Shown one piece after another: positions 9,767 through 19,784 of a DNA stretch of 64,000 bases. The notes beneath the pieces are model-generated. The model made no database searches, was not told the origin of the DNA, and worked only from the letters and a program-made list of their open reading frames with translations. Both the position numbers and the translations under genes were made by a program. Origin of the DNA: Bacteroidota bacterium (GTDB lineage Bacteria; Bacteroidota; Bacteroidia; Chitinophagales; LD1); assembly GCA_947475165.1 (NCBI GenBank), contig CANJLD010000008.1, forward strand, positions 24,841 through 88,840. Reading direction: 5' to 3'. How positions within the stretch are numbered: the stretch's first letter is position 1; every line of letters starts with the position of its first letter.

Positions 9767-10225
9767 ATGAACAGCAAAATCAAATTTCTATATTTCATCA
9801 TCATCGCACTTTTGCTGACGAATGCGGCAACGCTTGCATTTATGTTTATGCATAAACCCAAGCATGAAGGAAACCCGCGCGAAGTTTCTCGCTGGTTAAC
9901 GGAGCAATTAAAATTAAATGCAGTACAGCAAGAACAATACAAAGTTTTGCAGGAAGAGCATCGCAAGAACATGGAGAACATTCATCAACAAGACCGCAAT
10001 TTGCACGACCGGTATTTTCAATTGCTGAATGGCGAAGCGGTTGATTCTGTTCTCGTCAATCAATTAGCAGACTCCATAGCCATCAACCGCAAACAAACCG
10101 AGTTGACTACTTTCTACGATTTCAAAAAGATACGTGCCATCTGCAATGCCGAACAGCAGCAAAAGTTCGATGAAATTATTGGTGAAGCATTGCGCATGAT
10201 GGGGCCAGGACCGCACCGGAAATAA
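9767..10225 (+). CDS. Periplasmic CpxP/Spy/CnrX-like heavy-metal-sensor-type protein
   Basis: N-terminal TM anchor; helical LKLNAVQQEQYKVLQEEHRKNME...RAICNAEQQQKFDEI pattern. Confidence 0.8.
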   Translation: MNSKIKFLYFIIIALLLTNAATLAFMFMHKPKHEGNPREVSRWLTEQLKLNAVQQEQYKVLQEEHRKNMENIHQQDRNLHDRYFQLLNGEAVDSVLVNQLADSIAINRKQTELTTFYDFKKIRAICNAEQQQKFDEIIGEALRMMGPGPHRK

Positions 10226-10279
10226 AAATTCTGAAATCTTCGTTTAGATTTATCGCGCTTTAAAAAAAAATAATCGCGC

Positions 10280-11719
10280 TTGCTATTTAACTCACTACCC
10301 TTTCTCATCTTCTTTCCGGTAGTAACCATCCTGTATTTTCTGTTGCCCTATCAGCGCAGAATTCTGATGATGCTGGCAGCCAGTTGTTTTTTCTACATGT
10401 TCTTTAAGCCTGTTTACATTCTCATTCTCTTCTTCACCATCATCATTGATTATTATGCGGGTATTCTGATTGAAAACGCATCGGGGCCAAGGCGGAAATT
10501 TTATTTGAGTTGGAGTATTGTAGCCAACCTTGCCGTGCTCGCCATTTTCAAATACTACAATTTCATCAACGGAAACATAGAAGGACTGCTGAATAATTTC
10601 GGTGTAGACAATCCTATTCCATACCTGCAAATTTTGCTTCCTATTGGCTTGAGCTTCCACACTTTTCAGGCAATGAGTTACACTATTGAAGTGTATCGTG
10701 GCAATCAGAAAGCAGAGCGAAAGTTTATTACGTATGCACTGTATGTTATGTATTACCCGCAGTTGGTGGCAGGCCCTATCGAGCGTCCGCAAAACATGTT
10801 GCCTCAGTTTTATGAAAAGCACAACTTCGATTACGACCGCACCATTTCCGGATTGAAACAAATGCTTTGGGGCTTCTTCAAAAAAATGGTAGTAGCCGAC
10901 CGGTTAGCCATGTTTGCCGATGTAGTATTTAACGACCCGAATCATTATCACGGTATGCCGGTTATCTGGGCGGTGCTGTTTTTCACTTTCCAGATTTACT
11001 GCGATTTCTCCGGTTACTCTGATATTGCATTAGGCGCATCGCGCATCATGGGAATTGAGTTGATGATGAATTTTAATTTGCCTTACATTTCTACAACCAT
11101 TAAAGAATTCTGGACGCGCTGGCACATTTCACTCTCCACCTGGTTCCGCGATTATTTCTATATCAGCATTGGTGGTAACCGCGTTTCGAAACCGCGCTGG
11201 TATTTCAACCTGCTTGCGGTATTTTTGGTCAGCGGCTTGTGGCATGGTGCCAACTGGACCTTCGTAATCTGGGGCGGCTTGCACGGCACCTATCAGGTAT
11301 TCGGTCATTTAACCGCTAATGTTCAGCAAAAAATTAAAGACCGGTTAAAATTCATCAGTTTTTTAATAACCGGTGCCGAATGGACCTTTACTATGGCATT
11401 AGTCATGCTTGCCTGGATATTTTTCCGTGCCAATAATGTGCACGATGCTTTTACTATTATTAAAGAGATCCCTCATATAGAACGTGGAGTATTATTCGGC
11501 ATACCCATGTTCAGCACGTTTTTTAACTTAAGTTGTTTGGTTGCTATTGCTGTAATGTTTGGTGTAGAATATATCTTCTACAAACAATGGCAACTGAAGT
11601 TACTTCCGCTTGGGAAAAGGAGTATGGCTACCGATGTTTTTTATTGTGCCTTATTGATTTTGTGCATTTACGTTTTCGGAATTTTTGAGGAACAATCATT
11701 CATATATTTTCAGTTTTAA
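10280..11719 (+). CDS. MBOAT family O-acyltransferase (AlgI-like), TTG start
   Basis: GPIERPQNMLPQF, DFSGYSDIALG, FWTRWHISLSTWFRDYFYI, GLWHGANWTFVIWG motifs. Confidence 0.95.
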   Translation: MLFNSLPFLIFFPVVTILYFLLPYQRRILMMLAASCFFYMFFKPVYILILFFTIIIDYYAGILIENASGPRRKFYLSWSIVANLAVLAIFKYYNFINGNIEGLLNNFGVDNPIPYLQILLPIGLSFHTFQAMSYTIEVYRGNQKAERKFITYALYVMYYPQLVAGPIERPQNMLPQFYEKHNFDYDRTISGLKQMLWGFFKKMVVADRLAMFADVVFNDPNHYHGMPVIWAVLFFTFQIYCDFSGYSDIALGASRIMGIELMMNFNLPYISTTIKEFWTRWHISLSTWFRDYFYISIGGNRVSKPRWYFNLLAVFLVSGLWHGANWTFVIWGGLHGTYQVFGHLTANVQQKIKDRLKFISFLITGAEWTFTMALVMLAWIFFRANNVHDAFTIIKEIPHIERGVLFGIPMFSTFFNLSCLVAIAVMFGVEYIFYKQWQLKLLPLGKRSMATDVFYCALLILCIYVFGIFEEQSFIYFQF

Positions 11720-11722
11720 CCA

Positions 11723-12673
11723 ATGCGGTTTTTAAAATTCATTCTTTCTGTTTTACTCATTAGCGCAATTACAATCGCATTGCTTGAGTATGGCTACCGC
11801 AATTATTCCACACAGGCAGACCGGTTGTTTAAACCCTACTATGCCAAGGCAAATACGGTTGAAACTATTTATATCGGCAATTCGCACATCGGGGTTTTTA
11901 ATGAGCTTTTTCCTCAGGAAACAAAAGAAGTGGGAAACATGTCGCTGGGTGGGCAGGATATTTTCAGAATGTATCTGGCGTTAAAAACTATTATCCCGCA
12001 AAGCCCGAACCTGAAGAAAATCTATCTCGGACTTGACTACGATTTAATCGGCTATAACCAATGTAAAAGCGGACAGGAATATATTGACCGGGAGTATTAT
12101 CCATACACCGGTGAATTGTATAACAACACCATGACCAACCGCGCCATGAGTATGTCTAATTTCTTTCGCTCCAACCGCGATATTGGCTACCTGTTTAAAA
12201 AGCAGGAAGAAAAAAAGCCGTTGAATTTTATTCCTGTAGCAAGCACACCGGTGGCAGAAAGCAAGGATACTGTAGCTAAAGAAGTATCCGCACCGGTCGT
12301 TGTTCCGCACAAAACACATGACCCGTTTATGTGCCGTAAGCGTGCCGAAGAACATTCACTGCTGAAGTTTAAGCAAAAAAATATCCCTGAGAATCTTGAC
12401 TACCTGAACAGGATAGTGCAGCTCTGCAACAAACACCACATTCAACTTGTTCTGTTCGACCCGCCAAAGACGGATTGCTACAGAGCTAATTGCAGTAAAG
12501 AGAATATTGCATTAGCGAAACAGATTATTGATTCTTTCTCAATTGCCAACAAAGCACCTTACCTTGATTTTTATACTGACACTACCTTTAACGATGATAT
12601 GTTTGTGGACTATGACCATTTAAACATCACCGGTGTGAAAATATTATCCAATAAGCTAACTGCTCACCCTTAA
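11723..12673 (+). CDS. SGNH/DUF1574-like protein partner of the MBOAT acyltransferase
   Basis: TIYIGNSHIGVF (GxS-like) near N-terminus, late YDHLN; 3 nt after the MBOAT gene. Confidence 0.6.
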   Translation: MRFLKFILSVLLISAITIALLEYGYRNYSTQADRLFKPYYAKANTVETIYIGNSHIGVFNELFPQETKEVGNMSLGGQDIFRMYLALKTIIPQSPNLKKIYLGLDYDLIGYNQCKSGQEYIDREYYPYTGELYNNTMTNRAMSMSNFFRSNRDIGYLFKKQEEKKPLNFIPVASTPVAESKDTVAKEVSAPVVVPHKTHDPFMCRKRAEEHSLLKFKQKNIPENLDYLNRIVQLCNKHHIQLVLFDPPKTDCYRANCSKENIALAKQIIDSFSIANKAPYLDFYTDTTFNDDMFVDYDHLNITGVKILSNKLTAHP

Positions 12674-13339
12674 ATGCGCTTTATGAAAATTCTGAAAATA
12701 GTTCTGGTTGTTCTAATAATTCTTGCTGTTGGTGCAGGAAGTTTTTTTTATGGTGTAAACAAAGTCCGGGACGGGCTTGTGGCCAATTACCCAACCATAA
12801 AAAATCTGGTAAACGGTGCCACTACTGAATTTGACAGTACAGTTTCCATTACACTTACAAAAGCTGATGATGAAGTTTTGTTCAATTACCTGAAAGGAGA
12901 TTCAAAAAGCGACACGGTTCAGTTTTCAATTCCTTACTATGCGCGGTATGCCGTTGATTTATCGTTCCGGAATTTCAGAGTATTTAAGAACGATGAAGGC
13001 GCAGTTGAAGTTTGGCTACCTGCGTGTATGCTGCGCTACTGCGAGTTAAAATTTGATGGCTTTGTTGTAAACGAAAAATCTGGTGCATCTCTTTTAAAAA
13101 ACGATAATGCTTCGGAGGTGCGTAAGAAATTGTATGAATACCTGATACCGGTTATTGAAAAAGATAAAGCAAGCCAGAAGGCCGCAAAGCAAACGATTAC
13201 AAAAGCGTTGATGTTTTACTTCATGCCATACAAACTTGATTTGAAAGTTTATATTGATTTGGTGGAGCAAGCATTGCCTAAAGTTCCGGGAGTAAATCAA
13301 AGTGTTGATGATGCTATTAAAGAGGCAATAAACCCCTAA
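12674..13339 (+). CDS. Hypothetical membrane-anchored protein (possible DUF4230-like)
   Basis: N-terminal TM, contiguous with preceding ORF. Confidence 0.6.
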   Translation: MRFMKILKIVLVVLIILAVGAGSFFYGVNKVRDGLVANYPTIKNLVNGATTEFDSTVSITLTKADDEVLFNYLKGDSKSDTVQFSIPYYARYAVDLSFRNFRVFKNDEGAVEVWLPACMLRYCELKFDGFVVNEKSGASLLKNDNASEVRKKLYEYLIPVIEKDKASQKAAKQTITKALMFYFMPYKLDLKVYIDLVEQALPKVPGVNQSVDDAIKEAINP

Positions 13340-13378
13340 ATGCCCTGAAAAGGACATGAATGCAGAAAGTCAAAATTC

Positions 13379-13406
13379 AAAGTCCCCTTTAGGGGATTTA
13401 GGGGTT
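13379..13406 (+). repeat. Dispersed 'aagtcccctttaggggatttaggggtt' element, right arm (degenerate left arm at 13331-13355)
   Basis: Same ~26-bp sequence recurs at 15826, 15907, 27168, 49488 and 49596. Confidence 0.85.
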
Positions 13407-13484
13407 TTCTTCCTTTTATCAGAACTCTCTCTATTTTTAGCCGTATCTCTTATTAAGTTTTAGTGACCATTTAACGCTAAACAC

Positions 13485-15815
13485 ATGAAACACGCCTTTA
13501 CCATTCTATTCGTTTTTCTTTGTTCTGTTTTTGTCATAGCACAGACACCTCATAAATTTAATTATCAGGCAATAGCTCGTGATGTTTCAGGGAATGGACT
13601 TTCCAATCAAAATATTTCAGTTCGGTTTACCATTCGCGATATTTCGGAAACCGGTCCTATTCTTTATCAGGAAAAGCAAAGTCCTACTACCAATCAATTT
13701 GGCTTGTTTAATACACTTGTTGGTGATGGAGTGATTTCTATGGGAAGTTTTTCTGCTATCAACTGGGGAGTGAATCTGAAATACATGCAGGTGGAGTACG
13801 ACCCTTCCGGAGGAACTAATTATCTACTGGTTGGTTCGGCACAATTAGTTAGTGTGGCTTACGCGCTTTATGCAGAAACTGCCGGTAATGGAGGTGGAGG
13901 AAGTACGGGGGCAACAGGTGCTACCGGAGCGGCAGGAAATACAGGAGGCACTGGAGCTACAGGGGCAACCGGTGCTACTGGTCCTGCTGGAAACGGAAAT
14001 GTGCATGGAACGCTTAATTACATTTCGAAGTTTACTCCTGACTCATCTTCGCTGGGCAATTCAAGAATATTTGATGATGGACATTATACCGGTATTAACA
14101 CCAATACTCCCGAAGCGCATTTGCATTTAAAAGGTGATACAGGAACCACTTTGCTGCTTACAAATTCAAGTACTGCAAATGGTTTTTCCATAAATCAGCT
14201 TTCCGATTCGGGAACGGTGGGTTTAATAAATAGCGAGCACAAAGATTTATTTATAAGCACCAATGCCAATGAGCGGATGCGCTTTACTAAAGATGGTTTA
14301 GTGGGAATAGGGACTTCCTCCCCCACACACGATTTAGTTTTGGTTACTCAAACCGGTTCTCCTACTTCTTTACAAATAGTTTCCGCGCTTACAGGGCAAG
14401 GTTCCGCTGACGGTTTGTTACTCGGACAAAGCGAAGCGTTTGGAACAAGTATGTTGATGAACCAGGAAAATAAAGGATTGCTTTTCGGAACAAATAATCT
14501 GGAAAGAATGAGAGTTACCGAAGCCGGTAAGGTAGGAATCGGGCTTACCAATCCATCGCGCGAGTTGGTAGTATCAAATGCTTTTGATACTTCAAGCATC
14601 CAATTGATTTCCTCAGTAACCGGTGCAGCTAAAACAGATGGCTTTGTTATAGGGCAGATGAATAACACCGGAGATATTAAATTGATGAACTACGAAAACG
14701 AAGGAGTGTTGATTGGAACAAACGCCACTCCCCGCGTTATTGTTTTGCAGGATGGAAAGGTCGGTGTGAATGTTCTTTCACCGGTAAATGATGTAGTGGT
14801 AAAAAGCGCATCGTCTTCGCCTTCTAAGTTTCAAATCGTTTCCGACTCCACCGGTGTCGGCCCTACAAACGGATTATTGATTGGCCACACATCTTCTTCC
14901 GGTGCTGCTGTAATAATGAATTACGAAAATCAACCACTAAGTTTCGGAACAGCTTCACAGGAAAGAATGAGAATTACAAATAACGGCAAGATTGGAATCG
15001 GTTTGATTTCTGCTTCGCCTGTTTATAATATAGATGCCGCTTTTAATACGGATGCCGTTCTTCGTCTACGCGGTCAGGATGGAAGTTTCAACCGCTCGCT
15101 TTTAATATTAGATAAGACAAGTGCTGCGAACGACCAGGCTGCGGTGCAATACAGTTTGAATGATTCGGCACAATGGTTAGTGGGCACACTCAACAACAGC
15201 ACGTATCGCATTTTTAATTTCAACACCGGCAACGATGCCTTCTCCATCAATTACGCCAACGATAATGTAGGCATAGGCACACCTTCCGCTTCTGCTAAAT
15301 TGGAAGTAAACGGTCAACTAAAAATTACCGGTGGTGGACCGGCTGTTGGCAAGGTGCTTATTTCAGATGCTAACGGGCTTGCATCATGGGGAGAAGATAA
15401 TCCTAAAAAGGGTTTCAGCGCTTACAGCACTTATGGATTGCTAAGTATAGACAATGCAACAGAAACTCCTCTGCTTTTTGATAATGTAGATTTTAACGAT
15501 GGCAATTATTACAATTCAACAACCGGTAGTTTCGATGTATTAAGCGAAGGCATGTATCATTTTGAGGTGCGTGTAATCTGGAATCCGCTTTCGGTGAGCG
15601 GTGATGCTGTTCTTGCTTTTCGTGTTAACGGAGTAATTGCACAGCAAGTTCGCGTAACTGTTTCTACTGGTGCACTACCACAGCACCTTTCAGCTAACTT
15701 TAAATTGTATGCCGGTGACCGTGTAGATGTAATAGTTAGTCAAACCAGCGGTGCTCCGCAAGACCTTAATCTTACTCAACCGGAGAATACTTTTACCGGC
15801 TATAAAGTTTATTAA
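13485..15815 (+). CDS. Secreted fibre-like protein: collagen-like Gly-X-Thr region, ~77-aa tandem repeats, C-terminal C1q/TNF-like head
   Basis: GATGATGAAGNTGGTGATGATGATGPAGNG; repeated GLLxGxxx...NxExxLxxGTNxxxRMRxTxxGKVGIG; C-terminal GFSAYST...GMYHFEVRVIWNP...LYAGDRVDVIV. Confidence 0.85.
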   Translation: MKHAFTILFVFLCSVFVIAQTPHKFNYQAIARDVSGNGLSNQNISVRFTIRDISETGPILYQEKQSPTTNQFGLFNTLVGDGVISMGSFSAINWGVNLKYMQVEYDPSGGTNYLLVGSAQLVSVAYALYAETAGNGGGGSTGATGATGAAGNTGGTGATGATGATGPAGNGNVHGTLNYISKFTPDSSSLGNSRIFDDGHYTGINTNTPEAHLHLKGDTGTTLLLTNSSTANGFSINQLSDSGTVGLINSEHKDLFISTNANERMRFTKDGLVGIGTSSPTHDLVLVTQTGSPTSLQIVSALTGQGSADGLLLGQSEAFGTSMLMNQENKGLLFGTNNLERMRVTEAGKVGIGLTNPSRELVVSNAFDTSSIQLISSVTGAAKTDGFVIGQMNNTGDIKLMNYENEGVLIGTNATPRVIVLQDGKVGVNVLSPVNDVVVKSASSSPSKFQIVSDSTGVGPTNGLLIGHTSSSGAAVIMNYENQPLSFGTASQERMRITNNGKIGIGLISASPVYNIDAAFNTDAVLRLRGQDGSFNRSLLILDKTSAANDQAAVQYSLNDSAQWLVGTLNNSTYRIFNFNTGNDAFSINYANDNVGIGTPSASAKLEVNGQLKITGGGPAVGKVLISDANGLASWGEDNPKKGFSAYSTYGLLSIDNATETPLLFDNVDFNDGNYYNSTTGSFDVLSEGMYHFEVRVIWNPLSVSGDAVLAFRVNGVIAQQVRVTVSTGALPQHLSANFKLYAGDRVDVIVSQTSGAPQDLNLTQPENTFTGYKVY

Positions 15816-15825
15816 TCCCCAACCC

Positions 15826-15852
15826 AACCCCTAAATCCCCTAAAAGGGACTT
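15826..15852 (-). repeat. Dispersed 26-bp element, left arm
   Basis: aacccctaaatcccctaaaagggactt. Confidence 0.85.
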
Positions 15853-15853
15853 A

Positions 15854-15893
15854 AATACAAACAGCCGAAATTTTCTTCGGCTGTTTGTATTTT
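15854..15893. terminator. Bidirectional terminator between convergent genes
   Basis: atacaaacagccgaa-attttc-ttcggctgtttgtat hairpin. Confidence 0.8.
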
Positions 15894-15906
15894 GTATTTG
15901 GCTGTC

Positions 15907-15934
15907 AAGTCCCCTTTAGGGGATTTAGGGGTTT
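15907..15934 (+). repeat. Dispersed 26-bp element, right arm
   Basis: aagtcccctttaggggatttaggggttt. Confidence 0.85.
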
Positions 15935-15941
15935 GATTTTT

Positions 15942-18900
15942 TTACCTCACTATCGTAATTGTTCCGCTTCTGTCTTCGGTAGTATTATTGAAGAACAAAA
16001 CCTTTAATTGGTAAACGTAAGTATCGTAAGGCATTGCTTTTCCGTTTTTCTTTCCGTCCCAGGCATCGCCATTATTTAAAAGTCCGTTGTGTTGTGCGGC
16101 ATTGAAATAAAGACGCTCGCCCCAACGGTCAAATATGGAGACCTCTATAGTGTTTGCGCCAAGTATGTTTACTTCAAAATAATCGTTCAGTCCATCGGCA
16201 TTTGGTGTAAAGGCAGATGGAATAAAGTATTCAATCTTATTCTTCACAATAACCGTAACCGAATCGTAATTGCTGCAATTGTCTCCATCTATAGCCGTGA
16301 GGTAATACATGAATGTAGAATCAGGAGTAGCATTCGTGCTTTGACAAGCTGTGCAACTTAAGTTATAATCAGTGCTCCACAGGTAACCGGTAATGCCGTG
16401 TGCCGAAGAAGCTGTTCCGTTGAGCGTTACGGTTTGTCCGCGCACCGAAACAAGGTCGGGACCTGCATCTACAAAGATGGAAGTCGGTTCGCTGATTGTA
16501 AAGTTTTCTGAACCAAAACATCCGTTGTTATCCTGCGCAATAGCCGTGTACTCTCCTGCGGTTAAACCGGTGAGGATACTATCGGGCTGATAAACATTAT
16601 TTAAAGAGTAAATGTAGATACCACTTCCGCCTGAAGCATGAATCAACACCGTTCCGTCATTTCCGTTAAAGCAGGTTACACTGTCCGGAATTGCGGTAAC
16701 CACTACCGGTGTAGGGTCGGCAAGTAAAACAGAATTGGTAGATGAACAACCGTTGCCATCGGTAATGGTAACGGTATAAGTAACATCACCTAAAAGATGC
16801 ACACCCATTACACCGCTTTGCACAGGAGTGGTGCTCCAGGTATAAGTATAAGGTGCGGTTCCGCCACCTACACTTACCACGGCAAAGCCGGTAGCGTTTC
16901 CATGGCAGTCAGGATTATTTCCTGCTACAGATGAAACCAAATCAATAGGGCTAGTAACTGTAAACGATTTTGTATCGGTGCATCCTTTAGAATCGGTTAC
17001 TACTACGCTGTAATTTCCTTTAGCAACTCCTGTTAGATTTTGATTTGAAGTTGAATTAGACCAGAGGTAATTATAACCCGGTGTTGCACCGGTTACAGAA
17101 ATATATACTGCACCGTCAGCCGAGCTGAAACATTTTGCAGGAACAATACTATCGGTAATTACAAACGGCTGTGGCTCTACTAAAAGAATACTCTTTGCTG
17201 TTTCGCAGTTGTTACTGTCTTTAACGGTTACTACAAATAGTCCGGCAGATAATCCGGTGATGGTTGCTCCTTGTTGCGCGTTATTCCACAAATAAGAATA
17301 AGGAGTAGTTCCACCGGTGCCTTGGGCAGTTACCGTTCCATCATTTCCACCTGGGCAAGTTACATCGGTAGAAGAAACTGTAGCACCTAATTGTGTTCCC
17401 GGTTCAGTAATAGTATAAACGGCAGAAGCAACGCAACCACCAAAATCTGTAACGGTTAACGCATAAATAGCGGCATTCACTCCGTAAAGATCTTCACCGG
17501 TTGAGTTGTTGCTCCAGTGATAAGTGTAAGTAGGCACACCACCATTTACAGTAATATCCAACCCACCGGTATTATCTCCGTGGCATAAAACATTTATCTG
17601 ATGTTCAACCGAAAGAACCAACTGATTGTTTTGTGTAACTGTTCCGTTAGTTGCTGCGGTGCATCCTGCCCCGTCAGTAACTACTACGGAGTAATTTCCT
17701 GCTACTACGTTGGTGAGATTTTGGTTTACAGAACTGTTCGACCATAAATAAGAATACGTTCCATCGCCACCGGCTGCGGCAATATTTATGGTACCGGTGC
17801 TATCACCAAAGCAGTTTACATTAACTATCGAAGTAACTGATGCTGTAAGCGGTGGTCTTTCAACAATAGTTACGCTTACATTATCGGTGCAGCCGTTTGC
17901 ATCTTTTGCTATAACGGTATAAACACCGCCTGATAATCCGTTGAAGGTTGCGCTTGGCTGGAAAGTATTTCCACCGTCAATAGAATATTGGTAAGGAGCT
18001 AAGCCACCGGTTTGGTCGATAGTTACAGAGCCGTCTGCGCCACCTGAGCAGCTAACATCGGTTTGGCTAAGCACAGTTGCTACCAACGAATAAGTATTGC
18101 CAACAGTAGCAGTGGTAGAAGCAGTGCAACCATTTACATCTGAAACAAGAATGGTGTAATTGCCTGATGCTACGTTTGTAAAAATTGAGTTAGGGAAGAA
18201 CGGTCCGTTGTTTAATGAATAATTATACGGTGAAGTTCCACCGGTTGCGTTTACCGTTATGCTGCCGTTGGTAGTTGTTGCACAGCTTGCATTGGTAACC
18301 GTAGTAGTAGCCGCCACCGGAACCGGTTGCGAAATAATTACCGGGTTACCGAGGAAAGGATAGGAACAGTTGTTCGCGTCTTTTACTACAATGTTGTAGT
18401 TGCCTGCCGGAAGGTTGGCGAAGATGGAACTTGGCTGATAAGTACTTCCGTTATTAACAGAGTAAGTAAGGTTGCCTGAACCGCCACCGGCAAAAATATC
18501 TATACGACCGGTGCTGCTACCGCTGCAGCTTGCATCTACTTTGTTTACAAAAATGCTGATTTGATTTGGCTGTGTAAGAATTACTGAATTGCCTGAATAA
18601 ATAACGGTACAGTTGCTGGCATCTTTGACCCATATATTATAGAAGCCTGCCGCTAAGTTATTGAACACATTGGATGCCTGCCATGTTGCTCCTGCATTGT
18701 TGGAATATTGCAACGCTCCGTTACCTCCTGTTGCATTTACTGTTATGCTGCCGTTGATAGAACCAAAGCAAGCCGGACTCACTGAATTGACGCTTGTAAT
18801 ATTTGGCTGACCAACCGTGACTGTGTAAGTGCGATAACTCAAACTTTCGCAGCCACCGTTGGAAGTGTGAACCCTGAAAGTGGTTGTGGTACCGACAAAT

Positions 18901-19739
18901 GGCGTAATCTGCGAGCCGGTTCCTACTAAAACGTTGGTGGAGTTATTATACCAGTGATAATCTCCTCCGAAAACTGCACCTCCTGTTTGCATGGTTACCA
19001 AGCCCGCCTGACATAAAACATTGGCGGTAGAAACAATTACATCGGGAATTGGAGGTGTCCATGTAGCAAGCACCTCTGCTCCTAAATCATCGGAACCACA
19101 AGCATTGCCGAAGAAATCGCCTACCCAAGCGTTGCCGGCTGTTGGCGGAGAGGTTAAACTTAAGCAAGGCGCAAGCACCCGGTAGTTAATAGTGTTACTT
19201 AAAGTATAAGGCCCGCAATGCTGGTCTTCTGCAGAACAACCGCAAAAAATGTTTGTGCTGCAACCGCACCCGCCATCGTAATTAAAACTGCTGCATTGGT
19301 CGCAAGCCCAGGTGAAAGTTCCTGTTGAGCGATAACAATCAAAACAATCGTCTTCCCAGCCTTCGCCTTGCAGGGCTAAATATTGAGGGACTGCTTGTGG
19401 GGTTGTTCCGATAGTGCCGTAGGTATAATTTAAAAGAGCAACATCCTGCCCGGTTACCCAGCCGTATCCTCCTGAGCTTACACCAATCGTAGTTCCGCCC
19501 ACAAAACCTAATCCGTCTAAGTTGGCATTGTCTGCTCCCCACCAGCGGAAACGAAATTCATTATCGTTCAACTCCCCAAACAACGGGTCATCCACACTTT
19601 CCACCCACGAATAGCCGACAGACATTTTAATGTTCATGGCACCATCGTTATAGGTTTGTGCCTTGGTTTGAACGAAAGAAAAAAGCAGACATACAGTGAG
19701 TGCTGCTAAAAATTTATTTATGGTAGAATTCAATTTCAT
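15942..19739 (-). CDS. Giant SprB-repeat surface protein with gliding-motility-associated C-terminal (T9SS type B) domain
   Basis: Multiple SprB-type repeats (DVTCPGGNDGTVTAQGTGGTTPYSYLWNN and similar); C-terminal FIPSAFTPNADGLNDYFEV...FDRWGERLYF. Confidence 0.93.
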   Translation of the reverse strand: MKLNSTINKFLAALTVCLLFSFVQTKAQTYNDGAMNIKMSVGYSWVESVDDPLFGELNDNEFRFRWWGADNANLDGLGFVGGTTIGVSSGGYGWVTGQDVALLNYTYGTIGTTPQAVPQYLALQGEGWEDDCFDCYRSTGTFTWACDQCSSFNYDGGCGCSTNIFCGCSAEDQHCGPYTLSNTINYRVLAPCLSLTSPPTAGNAWVGDFFGNACGSDDLGAEVLATWTPPIPDVIVSTANVLCQAGLVTMQTGGAVFGGDYHWYNNSTNVLVGTGSQITPFVGTTTTFRVHTSNGGCESLSYRTYTVTVGQPNITSVNSVSPACFGSINGSITVNATGGNGALQYSNNAGATWQASNVFNNLAAGFYNIWVKDASNCTVIYSGNSVILTQPNQISIFVNKVDASCSGSSTGRIDIFAGGGSGNLTYSVNNGSTYQPSSIFANLPAGNYNIVVKDANNCSYPFLGNPVIISQPVPVAATTTVTNASCATTTNGSITVNATGGTSPYNYSLNNGPFFPNSIFTNVASGNYTILVSDVNGCTASTTATVGNTYSLVATVLSQTDVSCSGGADGSVTIDQTGGLAPYQYSIDGGNTFQPSATFNGLSGGVYTVIAKDANGCTDNVSVTIVERPPLTASVTSIVNVNCFGDSTGTINIAAAGGDGTYSYLWSNSSVNQNLTNVVAGNYSVVVTDGAGCTAATNGTVTQNNQLVLSVEHQINVLCHGDNTGGLDITVNGGVPTYTYHWSNNSTGEDLYGVNAAIYALTVTDFGGCVASAVYTITEPGTQLGATVSSTDVTCPGGNDGTVTAQGTGGTTPYSYLWNNAQQGATITGLSAGLFVVTVKDSNNCETAKSILLVEPQPFVITDSIVPAKCFSSADGAVYISVTGATPGYNYLWSNSTSNQNLTGVAKGNYSVVVTDSKGCTDTKSFTVTSPIDLVSSVAGNNPDCHGNATGFAVVSVGGGTAPYTYTWSTTPVQSGVMGVHLLGDVTYTVTITDGNGCSSTNSVLLADPTPVVVTAIPDSVTCFNGNDGTVLIHASGGSGIYIYSLNNVYQPDSILTGLTAGEYTAIAQDNNGCFGSENFTISEPTSIFVDAGPDLVSVRGQTVTLNGTASSAHGITGYLWSTDYNLSCTACQSTNATPDSTFMYYLTAIDGDNCSNYDSVTVIVKNKIEYFIPSAFTPNADGLNDYFEVNILGANTIEVSIFDRWGERLYFNAAQHNGLLNNGDAWDGKKNGKAMPYDTYVYQLKVLFFNNTTEDRSGTITIVR

Positions 19740-19784
19740 AATGCTTAATGTTTTTGTTCAGCGAATAGCAGGGGTCTGAATTTT

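Noticed and set aside
10295-10861. 188-aa minus-strand ORF opposite the MBOAT gene
   Set aside because: Antisense to conserved MBOAT coding sequence; no domain signal.
13885-13995. Collagen-like coding repeat as a mobile or CRISPR-like repeat
   Set aside because: It is a Gly-X-Y protein-coding repeat in a long open frame.
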